Shown piece after piece: positions 10,833-20,144 of a DNA stretch of 64,000 nt. Position 1 is the stretch's first letter, and the number at the start of each line of letters is the position of its first letter. The stretch lies in the NCBI RefSeq assembly GCF_003203515.1, contig NZ_BGNG01000002.1, forward strand, positions 452,760 through 516,759, read 5' to 3'. The translations under genes were made by a program, and so were the position numbers. The notes beneath the pieces were generated by a model. That model was given only the letters and a program-made list of their open reading frames with translations. It ran no database searches and was not told where the DNA came from. Origin of the DNA: Glaciecola sp. KUL10. Lineage in GTDB: Bacteria > Pseudomonadota > Gammaproteobacteria > Enterobacterales > Alteromonadaceae.

Positions 10833-12128
10833 ATGCTAAAACGTCTATTACCTATCGCTGTTGCGATGACTTTTTCAAGTTTTTCAGCATTCGCCGACCC
10901 TGTTGCAAAAATGGCGGATAAAATTGAACCACAAGTTATTAAGTGGCGTCATCATTTGCATCAATATCCAGAGCTATCGAACCGCGAATTTGAAACGGCA
11001 AAGTATATTGAAAAGTATCTGCGCTCTTTGGGCTTGGACGTACAAACAGGTGTGGCTATTACGGGTGTGGTAGCGGTACTTGACTCAGGAAAGCCTGGCC
11101 CTACCGTTGCGCTTCGCGCCGATATGGACGGCCTGCCTGTACCCGAACAAAATGACTTACCGTTTCGTTCACAACAAAAAGGCATGTTAGATGGTAACGA
11201 AGTCCCAGTGATGCATGCTTGTGGTCACGATACACACATGGCTATGTTGATGGGCGCTGCAAAAATACTGACTGAAATGAAAGAGGATTTACATGGCAAG
11301 GTTAAATTTATCTTTCAGCCTGCAGAAGAAGGAGCGCCGGCTGGCGAGCGCGGTGGCGCTGAGGTTATGGTCGAAGAGGGCGTGCTTACAAACCCAGATG
11401 TTGACGTGATATTTGGCCTACATATCAGTGCAAATACAGATGTAGGAAAAGTTAGATATCGTCATGGCGGCATTATGGCGGCCGTTGATCCGTTCAAAAT
11501 TGTAGTAAAGGGCAAGCAAGCTCATGGTGCTTACCCTTGGAAAAGCGTTGATCCAATTACGACGGCAGCCCAGATCATTATGGGCTTACAAACAGTAGTC
11601 AGCCGTGAAATTAAAGTAATCGACGACGCTGCTGTGGTGACTGTGGGATCTATCCATGGTGGTAATCGCTCAAACATTATTCCAAATGAAGTCACGATGA
11701 TAGGCACAATACGTACGTTAAACAAAGCGGCACGTGATCATATGTATGAAGCGATACCGCGCAAGGCTAAAGGTATTGCTGATAGCATGCGAGCTGAAGT
11801 CGAAGTCACCTTGCCATTGGACTACAACTACCCAATTACCTTTAACGACCATGAGCTAATGGATGAAGTCCTGCCAACTTTAGTGAGAACCGCTGGTGCT
11901 GAAAATGTGATTAATTCAAAAGCAGTAACAGGGGCAGAAGATTTTTCTTTCTTCCAAGAAAAAGTGCCAGGTGTTTATTTATGGGTAGGTGGAAAACCGC
12001 TTGACGTGCCTGAGGAAGAATCTCCGGCTCATCACACCCCTGAGTTTTTTGTTGATGATAGCGGTATGAAGTTAGGTGTTAAATTGCTAACTAATATGAC
12101 CATGGACTATATGAACGCGAACAAATAA
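10833..12128 (+). CDS. Secreted M20-family amidohydrolase (hippurate/N-acyl-amino-acid hydrolase type)
   Basis: Zinc-dependent hydrolase of the M20D group, which cleaves N-acyl amino acids or amino-acid conjugates. Residues 1-21 form a signal peptide (SAFA-DPV), so it acts in the periplasm, unlike most bacterial relatives. Metal-site motifs are present: HACGHDTH at 128-135, QPAEEGAP, GLHIS, and near the end AHHTPEF; the small lid domain starts at VDPFKIVVKGKQAHGAYP. A 431-residue length is normal. It is monocistronic, with a strong terminator behind it. The natural substrate is not evident from sequence. Confidence 0.9.
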   Translation: MLKRLLPIAVAMTFSSFSAFADPVAKMADKIEPQVIKWRHHLHQYPELSNREFETAKYIEKYLRSLGLDVQTGVAITGVVAVLDSGKPGPTVALRADMDGLPVPEQNDLPFRSQQKGMLDGNEVPVMHACGHDTHMAMLMGAAKILTEMKEDLHGKVKFIFQPAEEGAPAGERGGAEVMVEEGVLTNPDVDVIFGLHISANTDVGKVRYRHGGIMAAVDPFKIVVKGKQAHGAYPWKSVDPITTAAQIIMGLQTVVSREIKVIDDAAVVTVGSIHGGNRSNIIPNEVTMIGTIRTLNKAARDHMYEAIPRKAKGIADSMRAEVEVTLPLDYNYPITFNDHELMDEVLPTLVRTAGAENVINSKAVTGAEDFSFFQEKVPGVYLWVGGKPLDVPEEESPAHHTPEFFVDDSGMKLGVKLLTNMTMDYMNANK

Positions 12129-12174
12129 GTCTTATTTAGCCTTGATGTGCTAGAACTAACAATTTTAAGTATCC

Positions 12175-12210
12175 AAAAGCACGTTATTCAGTATAATAAC
12201 GTGCTTTTTT
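12175..12210 (+). terminator. Rho-independent terminator of the M20 hydrolase gene
   Basis: Long perfect stem AAAAGCACGTTAT with ATAACGTGCTTTT, loop near TCAGTAT, followed by TT. The symmetric A and T tracts would allow function in both directions. Confidence 0.88.
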
Positions 12211-12260
12211 AATACTGCGATAAACTAAGTCGCATACAAGCAAAAAAGTGAAATCAAACT

Positions 12261-12752
12261 ATGCCACAAGTTGCAATCGTGATGGGCTCTCGCTCAGACT
12301 GGCCAACCATGCAAAACGCTGCATTGATGCTTAAAACCTTAGGTGTTTCTTTTGAAGCTAAAGTGGTGTCGGCTCACCGAACACCCAACCTTCTGACAGA
12401 ATTTGCCGAAACTGCGGCTGAACAAGGTTTTCAAGTCATTATTGGCGGTGCAGGTGGCGCAGCTCACTTACCAGGTATGATCGCTGCTCACACACATTTG
12501 CCTGTATTCGGTTGTCCAGTGCGTTCAAGTCAATTAAGCGGTTTAGACTCCTTACTTTCAATTGTACAAATGCCTAAAGGGGTAGCTGTTGGTACCTTGG
12601 CTATAGGCGAAGCAGGTGCTGCAAATGCAGGTTTGCTTGCTGCGCAAGTGATTGCCTTACACGATGAAACGGTACGCGACAACATCATTAAGTTTAGGAA
12701 GGAACAAACGGATACCGTGTTAGCCAATCAAACCTTGGAATTAGATGCATGA
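12261..12752 (+). CDS. purE: PurE, N5-carboxyaminoimidazole ribonucleotide mutase
   Basis: Class I PurE moves the carboxyl group of N5-CAIR to carbon 4 in purine synthesis. [10 protein letters not shown] at the N-terminus binds the phosphate, and SAHRTP carries the catalytic histidine; [12 protein letters not shown] is the central loop. 163 residues is normal for class I. Its TGA overlaps the ATG of purK by four bases (ATGA), so the two are translationally coupled, as in E. coli. Confidence 0.96.
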   Translation: MPQVAIVMGSRSDWPTMQNAALMLKTLGVSFEAKVVSAHRTPNLLTEFAETAAEQGFQVIIGGAGGAAHLPGMIAAHTHLPVFGCPVRSSQLSGLDSLLSIVQMPKGVAVGTLAIGEAGAANAGLLAAQVIALHDETVRDNIIKFRKEQTDTVLANQTLELDA

Positions 12753-13888
12753 AAGTATTAGTTTACGGCTCTGGTCAGCTTGCGCAAATGATGTACCTTG
12801 CGGCTGCGCCTCTAGGCGTAAGCGTACAAGCGGTAGACGTCAACACCGAAAGCGTTGTTAATCCACTCGACAAAAGCATCTTGGATATCTCCTTAAACGA
12901 TGCGATTACTCAAGCAGATGCGCTTACAGTTGAGTTTGAACATGTCCCTGAGCATCTCTTAAAGCATGCATCTAATAGTGGAAAACTATACCCTAATATC
13001 GACTCTATCCTCGCAGGTGCTGACCGCGTTCGAGAAAAAGCGCTTTTACAAGCTTATGGTATCGCTAATTGTGAGCATGAAATTATCCGCACTGTCCAAC
13101 AACTGGACGGAATAACTGAACGCTTGGGCGAACGCATTATTTTTAAAGCGAGCCGAGATGGATATGATGGATACGGTCAATGGAGACTGACCTCAAAAAG
13201 CCAACTTCAAGCATTAATTAAAGAATTTCAAGCACTTGATTTAGATAAAGTGCCGCTAGTCGCCGAAAAAATGCTAGCTTTTGATCGCGAAATCTCTTTG
13301 ATTGGTTCGCGAAATAAGCAGGGACAAATAAGATGCTTTAGTATCGCTGAAAACCTTCACCACGAAGGCCAACTGCATGTCTCAGTCGCACCTGCTACGC
13401 AAATTGATGAAAGCTTACAGACTCAAGCTAATGAAATATTCACTAAGTTAAGTGAAGCAATGGATTATGTTGGGGTGCTAGCTGTTGAGCTATTTCAGTG
13501 CGGTGAAACACTATTGGTCAACGAAATTGCGCCAAGGGTACATAACTCAGGCCACTGGACGCAACAAGGTTGCCACACAAGCCAGTTTCAGCAACATATT
13601 CGCGCAGTGCTTGGCTTACCACTAGGCAGTGTTGGCACCTATGGCGTCAGCGCAATGGTAAATATTATCGGGTGTGATGATATCGATAATGGATTGTTGG
13701 GGCTTGATAATACCCATTTGCACTTATACGGCAAAACAGTCAGAGCTAAAAGAAAAATGGGTCACATTAATGTCGTCGCAGATTCACATCAAAATTTGGG
13801 TGCAAGCCTGCTAGCCTTAACAAAGTTTTTACCCATGACGCATTTTCCGCAGCTAAACGAAGAAGCAAAACGTTTAAAAAATAGTTAA
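12749..13888 (+). CDS. purK: PurK, N5-carboxyaminoimidazole ribonucleotide synthetase
   Basis: ATP-grasp enzyme that makes N5-CAIR from AIR, bicarbonate and ATP, feeding PurE. Motifs: [11 protein letters not shown] nucleotide-fold start, [21 protein letters not shown] grasp loop, and [14 protein letters not shown] near residue 260, which is diagnostic for PurK. 379 residues, close to the usual 355-390. No clear terminator follows before the tRNA promoter. Confidence 0.96.
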   Translation: MKVLVYGSGQLAQMMYLAAAPLGVSVQAVDVNTESVVNPLDKSILDISLNDAITQADALTVEFEHVPEHLLKHASNSGKLYPNIDSILAGADRVREKALLQAYGIANCEHEIIRTVQQLDGITERLGERIIFKASRDGYDGYGQWRLTSKSQLQALIKEFQALDLDKVPLVAEKMLAFDREISLIGSRNKQGQIRCFSIAENLHHEGQLHVSVAPATQIDESLQTQANEIFTKLSEAMDYVGVLAVELFQCGETLLVNEIAPRVHNSGHWTQQGCHTSQFQQHIRAVLGLPLGSVGTYGVSAMVNIIGCDDIDNGLLGLDNTHLHLYGKTVRAKRKMGHINVVADSHQNLGASLLALTKFLPMTHFPQLNEEAKRLKNS

Positions 13889-13913
13889 ACAGTCATTTTA
13901 GTCATTTATATGC

Positions 13914-13941
13914 TTGACTCTTTGAGTGGCTTGAATACAAT
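13914..13941 (+). promoter_or_regulatory. Sigma-70 promoter of tRNA-Thr
   Basis: TTGACT (13914-13919), 16-bp spacer, TACAAT (13936-13941), then the GC-rich discriminator ACGCATCGC. This layout is typical of stringently controlled stable-RNA promoters. Transcription should start near 13949. Confidence 0.75.
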
Positions 13942-13947
13942 ACGCAT

Positions 13948-13967
13948 CGCTTCGCTACAACGAAGCG
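13948..13967 (+). other. Hairpin in the tRNA-Thr 5' leader
   Basis: Perfect 7-bp stem CGCTTCG-CTACAA-CGAAGCG lying between the promoter and the mature tRNA, at the likely 5' end of the precursor. It may be a simple end-protecting hairpin in the RNase P substrate. Confidence 0.5.
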
Positions 13968-13977
13968 CACCTTGTGT

Positions 13978-14053
<76 letters not shown>

Positions 14054-14190
14054 TTCCTTAATTTTCTTGTTTTTAGAATACTTCGGTTTTCCCGATCCTT
14101 CTCCCAATTTAAACAGTATTTTTATTAGTGTGATTAATTTGTACGATTCGTCCGTCAAATTTTTAAAATTTACTAATAAGGAATGCTTTC

Positions 14191-15734
14191 ATGAGTTTAA
14201 AGCCAATAGCAGTTGCGTTAGGTTTATCTTTTGTTTCAGTCTTCGCTCACAGTGAGGCAAGTTTTACGTTTTCTAATGAAGCGGCTGCGGCTGCAACCAC
14301 TCACGTTGTGTTTGTTGATGATGTCAGCAATTTAGACGGTGAAGCAGCCAAGCTTGACCAAGCATCACAAGGCGCTATTTCCAAGCTAATTGAATTGAAT
14401 GATTTTAAAGCAAAAAAGGGAAGTACCTTACATCTTCAAATGGTCGCAGGGTTTGATTCCGTCTTGTTAGTAGGTTCGCACGATGAAGATGGATTAGATG
14501 CGCCTGAGTTACAAGATTTAGGCGGCGTGATTGCTGGTAAGCTGGCTTCAGTTGATGAAGTGCTCAATATCAATATTGCAGTGGATAACCTGATGACAGA
14601 TGTGGCGACCCCCAGTGCCTATATCGCATTGGGCTATGATTTGCGTCACTATAGCTTTGATCGTTATAAAACGAAAAAAGTAAAGGCATTTCACAGGTAA
14701 ATTTACTCACACAAAAAGCGCAAGCAGCAAATCAGCTGTTTCAACAAGACTTGATTCACGTTGCAGATGGTGTACATCTGGCTCGTGATTTAGCAACCGA
14801 ACCCGGTAAAAATATGTATCCGCAAGCCTTTGTTGATGTAGTAAAAGCCAAGTTTAAAGGCGTCAAAAATGTCGATATCGATGTATTAGATGTTCGTGAC
14901 ATGAAAAAGAACAACATGGGGGCATTGATGGGCGTTGGAAAAGGCTCAATCAACGATCCGCGTATGTTAGTCATTGAATATAAAGGTGCGGATAAAGACG
15001 TTGCACCAATCGCACTTGCTGGCAAGGGCATTACATTTGATACCGGTGGAATTAGTCTTAAAAGCAACTCCGGTATGTGGGCAATGAAGTCTGATTTATC
15101 TGGTGCTGCTGCCGTTGCGGGTACTTTGTATGCCGCTGCTCAACGAGGTGAAAACATCAATTTAGTAGGTGTGATGCCACTTGCTGAAAATATGCCAAGC
15201 CAAGATGCAATCCGCCCAGGTGACGTGCTTGAAACGATGCAAGGAACAAGCATTGAGATTATGAGTACAGACGCCGAGGGGCGCTTAATTTTGGCCGATG
15301 CTGTTTATTACGCTCAACAAGAATTTAAACCTAGTTTGTTGCTTAATATAGCAACCCTAACGGGGTCTGCAGCAAGGGCACTTAGTGATGAATATGCAGC
15401 AGTGATCACCCGAGATTTCGAATTGTCCACACAGATGATGGACGTGGGCAAGCGCTCAGGCGAGCATGTTTGGCCGCTTCCCTTGCACGAAAATCACTTT
15501 GAACAAATCAAGTCACCGATCGCAGATATTAAAAATTCAGGCGCGGGTAACCCTGGCGCGAGTATTGGCGCAGCGGTGGTAGGTACCTTTGTCGATGAAG
15601 ACTTAGCTTGGGTGCACTTGGATATTGCAGGCGTTGACTGGTTAGATGCAAGCAAAGACATTGCACCTAAAGGCAGTCAAGGCTGGGGTGTTCGATTTAT
15701 GGACCAATTAGTAAGAGACCATGCAAACAAATAG
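14191..15734 (+). pseudogene. Secreted M17 leucyl aminopeptidase, split by a single-base frameshift
   Basis: M17-family metallo-aminopeptidase with a signal peptide (ending near AHSEASF), so it would act in the periplasm. The first frame (14191-14700) gives the regulatory N-terminal domain up to YDLRHYSFDRYKTKK; the second frame (effectively from about 14680 to 15734) gives NLLTQKAQAANQLF and the whole catalytic domain with GKGITFDTGGISLKS, MKSDLSGAAAV and the STDAEGRLILADA metal-binding signature. Restoring one A in the six-A run at 14674-14679 joins the frames into one normal protein of about 514 residues. All catalytic motifs are intact, so this is either a very recent mutation, a phase-variable run, or a homopolymer sequencing error. 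Confidence 0.85.
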
Positions 15735-15781
15735 CCTGTCTTAAGACTTGTCAGAATATGTGATTCCTAAGTAGAGTGTGT

Positions 15782-15818
15782 AACGGCCATTGCTAATTTA
15801 GCTTGGCCGTTTTTTTGT
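15782..15818 (+). terminator. Rho-independent terminator of the M17 aminopeptidase gene
   Basis: ACGGCCA with TGGCCGT enclosing an inner GCTA/TAGC stem, followed by seven T. About 50 bp after the stop. Confidence 0.82.
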
Positions 15819-15899
15819 AGAACATACAAAACCGACTAAACTTATGGTTAGGCCTTGAGTATGTTGTTTTAAGTACAGTGATCAAAAAGGAGTAATTTG

Positions 15900-16391
15900 A
15901 TGGCAAAAATTTTTATCTGCGGGCTTGTATTTTTATTGCTGACAGCCTGTTCACCACAGAGTAGTGAACACACGGCGAATACAGACGCAGTTAGCGCCAA
16001 CAAAACATCAACATTTGAAGTGACCGATGTGTGGGCAAGAGCAACTTTTGCAATGGCTCAAACAGGAGCAGTATATTTAACCCTTAACAATCAGACCGAA
16101 ACAGACGTTTCGCTTTTATCTGCCTCGGTGCCAAGCGATTTGGCAGATGAAGTTCAACTGCATGATATGGCGATGAATGACGGTATGATGCAAATGCAAG
16201 AGATGGTCGATGGCGTTAACGTGGATGTCGGCGAAACGCTTGAATTTCGGCCTGGTGGTAAGCATATTATGTTACTAGGTCTAAAAAAACCATTGAACGA
16301 CGGTGATAGTTTTGAGCTAACACTTCGTTTTAAAAACCGTGATGAACTAACTTTGTTGGTCAACGTAAAAGACGCAAGAAACCTAAATTAA
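15900..16391 (+). CDS. PCu(A)C-type periplasmic copper chaperone, lipoprotein
   Basis: Periplasmic copper(I) carrier of the PCu(A)C family, which delivers copper to cytochrome c oxidase in other bacteria. Lipobox LLTAC puts the lipidated cysteine at residue 17. The copper motif is visible as [12 protein letters not shown] followed about 40 residues later by [12 protein letters not shown], with the conserved His and Met ligands. The ATG at 15900 is chosen because AAGGAG lies 8 bases upstream; an in-frame TTG directly before it is unlikely. The dps-like gene follows after 16 bp with its own AAAGGA, suggesting co-transcription and a shared link to metal or oxidative stress. Confidence 0.9.
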   Translation: MAKIFICGLVFLLLTACSPQSSEHTANTDAVSANKTSTFEVTDVWARATFAMAQTGAVYLTLNNQTETDVSLLSASVPSDLADEVQLHDMAMNDGMMQMQEMVDGVNVDVGETLEFRPGGKHIMLLGLKKPLNDGDSFELTLRFKNRDELTLLVNVKDARNLN

Positions 16392-16407
16392 TTCTAAAGG
16401 ACGAATA

Positions 16408-16875
16408 ATGAGTCAAATTGATATTGGTATTACCGAAACAGACCGTTTAGCCATTGCTGAGGGATTGAAAAAACTGTTGGCGGATTCTTACACCCTTTAT
16501 TTACAAACACATAATTTCCATTGGAACGTGACCGGCCCTCAATTTAGAGAGCTACACCTGATGTTTGAAGAGCATTATACAGAATTAGCAATTGCTGTAG
16601 ATGATATCGCTGAGCGTATCCGCACATTAGGCGTGGCCGCACCAGGGACTTACAGAGCCTTTGCAGAATTAAGCAGCATCAAAGAGGTCGACGGTGTACC
16701 CGATGCAAGTGATATGGTACTTATTTTAACCCGTGCTCACGAGTCTGTCGTAAAGACATGCCGTTCGGCATTAGTACTAGCCCAAGAAGCAGATGATGAA
16801 TCTAGCGCAGCCCTAATTGGTGATCGAATGCGCGTTCATGAAAAAACAGCGTGGATGTTAAGAGCAACTTTGTAA
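16408..16875 (+). CDS. Dps-family DNA-binding ferritin-like protein
   Basis: Miniferritin that oxidises and stores iron and protects DNA from peroxide. The inter-subunit ferroxidase residues can be placed by the family spacing: H38 (in HNFHWNV), H50, E54, D65 and E69. 155 residues, four-helix bundle. The N-terminus [10 protein letters not shown] is short and not lysine-rich, so direct DNA binding by a basic tail is not obvious. Lies 16 bp downstream of the copper chaperone gene. Confidence 0.93.
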   Translation: MSQIDIGITETDRLAIAEGLKKLLADSYTLYLQTHNFHWNVTGPQFRELHLMFEEHYTELAIAVDDIAERIRTLGVAAPGTYRAFAELSSIKEVDGVPDASDMVLILTRAHESVVKTCRSALVLAQEADDESSAALIGDRMRVHEKTAWMLRATL

Positions 16876-16886
16876 GCCATATTCGA

Positions 16887-16920
16887 AGCATGCTATTTAT
16901 AAGAGCATGCTATTTACAAG
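16887..16920 (+). repeat. Tandem 17-bp direct repeat
   Basis: Two adjacent copies of AGCATGCTATTTAYAAG, differing at one base, just after the dps-like stop. Each unit contains the palindrome GCATGC. No hairpin-plus-T-run terminator is evident here. Confidence 0.8.
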
Positions 16921-16969
16921 AGCTCAGTAGCCCACAACAGTTAAAAGAAAAAAATTTGGAGTTTAATCG

Positions 16970-18061
16970 GTGAAAAAATTTATTGGCCTAGCGGCATGTG
17001 CTGTCTCATGTGTGTTCAGTGCACTTACTTTTGCAACTCAAATTAAAGTTGAAGAGCTCGCTTCTGGTTTAAAGCACCCTTGGGGCATGGCTTTTTTACC
17101 AAGTGGCGATGCATTGATTACTGAACGTGCTGGTGGGGTGCGTTTGATGTCAAAAACCGGTCAACTTTCCCCAGCGATCTCAGGAGTTCCTAAAGCCGCG
17201 GTAGTTGGGCAGGGCGGCTTATTAGGCATTGCTGTTGATCCGGATTTTAATAGTAATCGCCACGTATATATTTGCATGTCAGTGGAAGGTGAAGATGGCA
17301 GAGGCAGCGAGGTTTTTAGAGGCACACTCAATGGCGCATCTTTGCAAAATGTGACGCAAGTTTTTGAGATGCTGCCAAAAGTAGATAGTGCGCATCACTT
17401 TGGCTGCAGGATTGTGTTTGATAGCGATGGTTACATGTTTATTTCGTTAGGCGACCGTGGCTCTAAAAAAGAAGAATCGCAGAATAAAGACAATCATATC
17501 GGTACAGTCGTCAGGCTGAATAAAGATGGCACTGTACCAAGCGATAATCCATTTTTAGATGGCAAAGCACCTGAAGTCTTTTCATACGGTCATCGAAACG
17601 TACAAGGCATGACTTTACACCCACAAACAGGTGAAGTCTGGACTCATGAGCATGGTCCAAAAGGTGGCGATGAGATCAATATCTTAGGCGCTGGTAAAAA
17701 TTATGGCTGGCCAACCATTACCTATGGTGTTAACTACAATGGCTCTATCATTACAGATAAAACAGAAATGGATGGTATGGAACAACCGTTAGTAAAGTAC
17801 GTTCCGTCTATTGCACCCAGCGGCATGACTTTTTATACTGGTGACGAATTCCCCGAATGGAAAGGGGATGTATTTATGGGATCGTTAAAATTCAGACACC
17901 TGCATCACGTGAAAATGGAAGAGGGTAAAGTGGTCGCTCAAAACGAGCTATTAACGGAACGTGAAGATAGAATCAGAGATGTCGTGCAAGGGCCAGATGG
18001 TGCGCTATACTTACTGACAGATGCACCTGACGGCAAAGTACTTAAACTTACAAAAGGATAG
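16970..18061 (+). CDS. PQQ-dependent aldose/sorbosone-type sugar dehydrogenase (YliI/Asd-like)
   Basis: Periplasmic six-bladed beta-propeller quinoprotein that oxidises aldoses to lactones with PQQ. Signal peptide in the first 22 residues (TFAT-QIK). Family landmarks: LKHPWGMAFLPSG, GQGGLLGIAVDPDF, VYSFDS-like AHHFGCRIVFDSDGY with the active-site histidine region, SYGHRNVQGM, and HEHGPKGGDEIN. 363 residues matches E. coli YliI (371). GTG start after GGAG. No PQQ biosynthesis genes are in the window, so the cofactor would come from elsewhere. Confidence 0.88.
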   Translation: MKKFIGLAACAVSCVFSALTFATQIKVEELASGLKHPWGMAFLPSGDALITERAGGVRLMSKTGQLSPAISGVPKAAVVGQGGLLGIAVDPDFNSNRHVYICMSVEGEDGRGSEVFRGTLNGASLQNVTQVFEMLPKVDSAHHFGCRIVFDSDGYMFISLGDRGSKKEESQNKDNHIGTVVRLNKDGTVPSDNPFLDGKAPEVFSYGHRNVQGMTLHPQTGEVWTHEHGPKGGDEINILGAGKNYGWPTITYGVNYNGSIITDKTEMDGMEQPLVKYVPSIAPSGMTFYTGDEFPEWKGDVFMGSLKFRHLHHVKMEEGKVVAQNELLTEREDRIRDVVQGPDGALYLLTDAPDGKVLKLTKG

Positions 18062-18100
18062 TTTTGTAAGCAGTATTTTATATTAAGGAAACGTGGCGCT

Positions 18101-19654
18101 ATGCAACACAGGCTTGAACAAGAACTGTATCAACTGATACAAAGCAATGCCGATATTTTTGAATTTATCGAACATTCAAGCCTTGACGGTATGTGGTACT
18201 GGGACCTTGAGATGCCTGAGCACGAGTGGATGAGCCCAAAGTTTTGGCAAACTTTGGGTTATGATCCCAGCGAAAAACAACACCTAGCCTCTGAGTGGCA
18301 GCACATCATCAATCAGAAAGATTTGCAGGTCGCGTTTGAAAACTTTACTAAGCATTGTGAAGATCCTAACCACCCCTACGACCAAGTAGTCAGATATACC
18401 CATGCAAAAGGCCATACCGTGTGGGTTCGCTGTCGTGGCATCGCGATAAGAAATGATGACGGCCAGGCCGTGCGTATGCTAGGTGCACATACCGATATTA
18501 CCGAACTCAAACACACAGAAGAAAAACTACTCGAAACCATTAAATCCAGAGAGTTGTTTTTTGCCAGAATGTCACATGAAATCAGAACACCTTTGCACGG
18601 TATCATTGGTTTAACTGACATTTTAAAAGAAAAGAATAAAGACACTGAGCTATCGCTTACATTAGAGACGATATCTGCATGCGGTGACCAGTTACTAACC
18701 TTACTCAATGATCTACTGACCTTATCAAAACTGAATGATGATAAATTATCGGTAAGCGTCGAGCCCGTCCCAGTCAACGAAATAATTAACTACGTTGCTA
18801 ACTTGTATCAAGCTAGGGCGCATGCAAAAGGACTTGAGTTTAAAGTATCTGGGCCTAAAAGAATCGAGCAATTAGCGATTCAAACCGACAAAATTAGGAT
18901 GACGCAAATCATTTCTAACTTGGTCAATAACGCGATTAAGTTTACCAGCAGCGGGTTTGTCGAGTTAAAAGTGGTTACTCAAGAGCAAAATGTGCTGATA
19001 TCGGTGATTGATTCTGGTCGTGGTATCGATGATGTTGATGGCGTTTTTAAACCTTATCAACAAGAGAATCAGAATCGAGAAGATGAAGCTGGTACTGGCT
19101 TAGGTTTAGAAATCGTGAATCGTTTATGTGGCGAATTAGGACATGGTTTAGATGTGCAATCTGAGGCTGGCGTTGGGACATCGGTGGCCATTTCTTGTCC
19201 GCTAATTTTGCGAGCACAGCGTATAGATTCTGGTGACAGTGATCAAGAGGAGAGTCAAACTGAAAAACAAATGCAATTTGGCAAAGTACTTGTCGTTGAC
19301 GACAATGAAATCAACCGTGAAATAGCCAATAGCATGCTACAAGGACATTGCTCTCACATTGACTTGGCAGCCGATGGGCAAGAGGCGCTGGCGTTTTCAA
19401 TATTGAATAAAGACTATGACGTTATATTGATGGACCTAAATATGCCGGTCAAAGACGGTTACAGAGCTTCTACGGAAATCTTAAGCTTAACCAACCTCAA
19501 AAAAGAACCCACGATAATTGCCGTGTCTGCTGATGCTTTTGATGAAACGATAGAAGCGTGTAAACAAGTTGGTATGCATCAACATCTTAAAAAGCCGTTC
19601 ACTAAGCGCCATTTATTTAAGGCTATTGAGCAAGCTCAATCTGTTGAGAGCTAA
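18101..19654 (+). CDS. Hybrid histidine kinase: PAS - HisKA - HATPase - receiver
   Basis: Cytosolic sensor kinase of 517 residues with no membrane segment. Order: PAS_3-type sensor domain (about 25-136, MWYWDLEMPEHEWMS, ending GAHTDITELK), HisKA with phospho-accepting H159 in ARMSHEIRTPLHG, HATPase with N box NLVNNAIKFT, G1 DSGRGID and G2 GTGLGLEIV, then a receiver domain from about residue 393 (VLVVDDNEINRE) with the phospho-accepting Asp in ILMDLNMPVKDG and the conserved Lys in LKKPF. The signal and output partner are not shown by the neighbours. Phosphorelay to an external HPt protein is the usual route for such proteins. Confidence 0.93.
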   Translation: MQHRLEQELYQLIQSNADIFEFIEHSSLDGMWYWDLEMPEHEWMSPKFWQTLGYDPSEKQHLASEWQHIINQKDLQVAFENFTKHCEDPNHPYDQVVRYTHAKGHTVWVRCRGIAIRNDDGQAVRMLGAHTDITELKHTEEKLLETIKSRELFFARMSHEIRTPLHGIIGLTDILKEKNKDTELSLTLETISACGDQLLTLLNDLLTLSKLNDDKLSVSVEPVPVNEIINYVANLYQARAHAKGLEFKVSGPKRIEQLAIQTDKIRMTQIISNLVNNAIKFTSSGFVELKVVTQEQNVLISVIDSGRGIDDVDGVFKPYQQENQNREDEAGTGLGLEIVNRLCGELGHGLDVQSEAGVGTSVAISCPLILRAQRIDSGDSDQEESQTEKQMQFGKVLVVDDNEINREIANSMLQGHCSHIDLAADGQEALAFSILNKDYDVILMDLNMPVKDGYRASTEILSLTNLKKEPTIIAVSADAFDETIEACKQVGMHQHLKKPFTKRHLFKAIEQAQSVES

Positions 19655-19666
19655 ACCTCAATAGCC
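19621..19666. other. Ten-bp inverted repeat at the convergent gene junction
   Basis: GGCTATTGAG (19621-19630) and CTCAATAGCC (19657-19666) are perfectly complementary, with a second hairpin ATTGAG-CAAG-CTCAAT nested inside. It covers the last codons of the kinase and the 16-bp gap to the convergent Mpo1-like gene. Possibly a bidirectional transcription end, but without a T run. Confidence 0.45.
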
Positions 19667-19670
19667 ACGC

Positions 19671-19982
19671 TTATCGTTTAAAATCGATATTACCTGCCAG
19701 TATATCCTTAAACATCACCCAATCGCCCAATAGCGAATAAAACGGATACGTAAAAGTAGCCGGTTTGTTGTGCTCATAAAAAAAGTGCCCCACCCAAGCA
19801 AATCCATATCCGATGACCGGAATAAGCCATAAATAAACGAGTTGGTTGGTGTAGACAGCATAAAAAATTGTCACCAACACAAGGCACGAACCTATGAAGT
19901 GCATTAATCGGCAGGTGGGATTGCTATGCTCTTGCAGATAGTAAGGATAAAATTCTTTAAAGCTTTGAAATTTGTTGTCCAT
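19671..19982 (-). CDS. Mpo1-like (DUF962) small membrane protein
   Basis: A 103-residue integral membrane protein. FYPYYLQEHSNPTCRLMHFIG at the start and GHFFYEHNKPATFTYPFYS in the second half contain the spaced histidines that in yeast Mpo1, a 2-hydroxy fatty acid dioxygenase, bind iron. Two to three hydrophobic segments lie between. The bacterial members have no firmly known role. It converges with the kinase gene. Confidence 0.85.
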   Translation of the reverse strand: MDNKFQSFKEFYPYYLQEHSNPTCRLMHFIGSCLVLVTIFYAVYTNQLVYLWLIPVIGYGFAWVGHFFYEHNKPATFTYPFYSLLGDWVMFKDILAGNIDFKR

Positions 19983-20144
19983 GATTGCCTCTTCTTTATT
20001 TCTTATTTTGCTCGCTTCTTTTATTCAAGCTTAATGGTCACTAGTGTTTCCTTTAGCAATGTCCTAGCAACAAATAGACATTGAAAAACTTATTTTTATC
20101 ACAATACTGTAAAGCAGATAAAAAACCAAACAAAAGCCGAGTCT

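Noticed and set aside
14671..14690. Programmed -1 ribosomal frameshift in the M17 gene
   Set aside because: The run is preceded by G and the in-frame codons are AAA AAA GTA, so it does not form a full X XXY YYZ slippery heptamer, and M17 enzymes are not known to use frameshifting. A plain indel or read error is the simpler reading.
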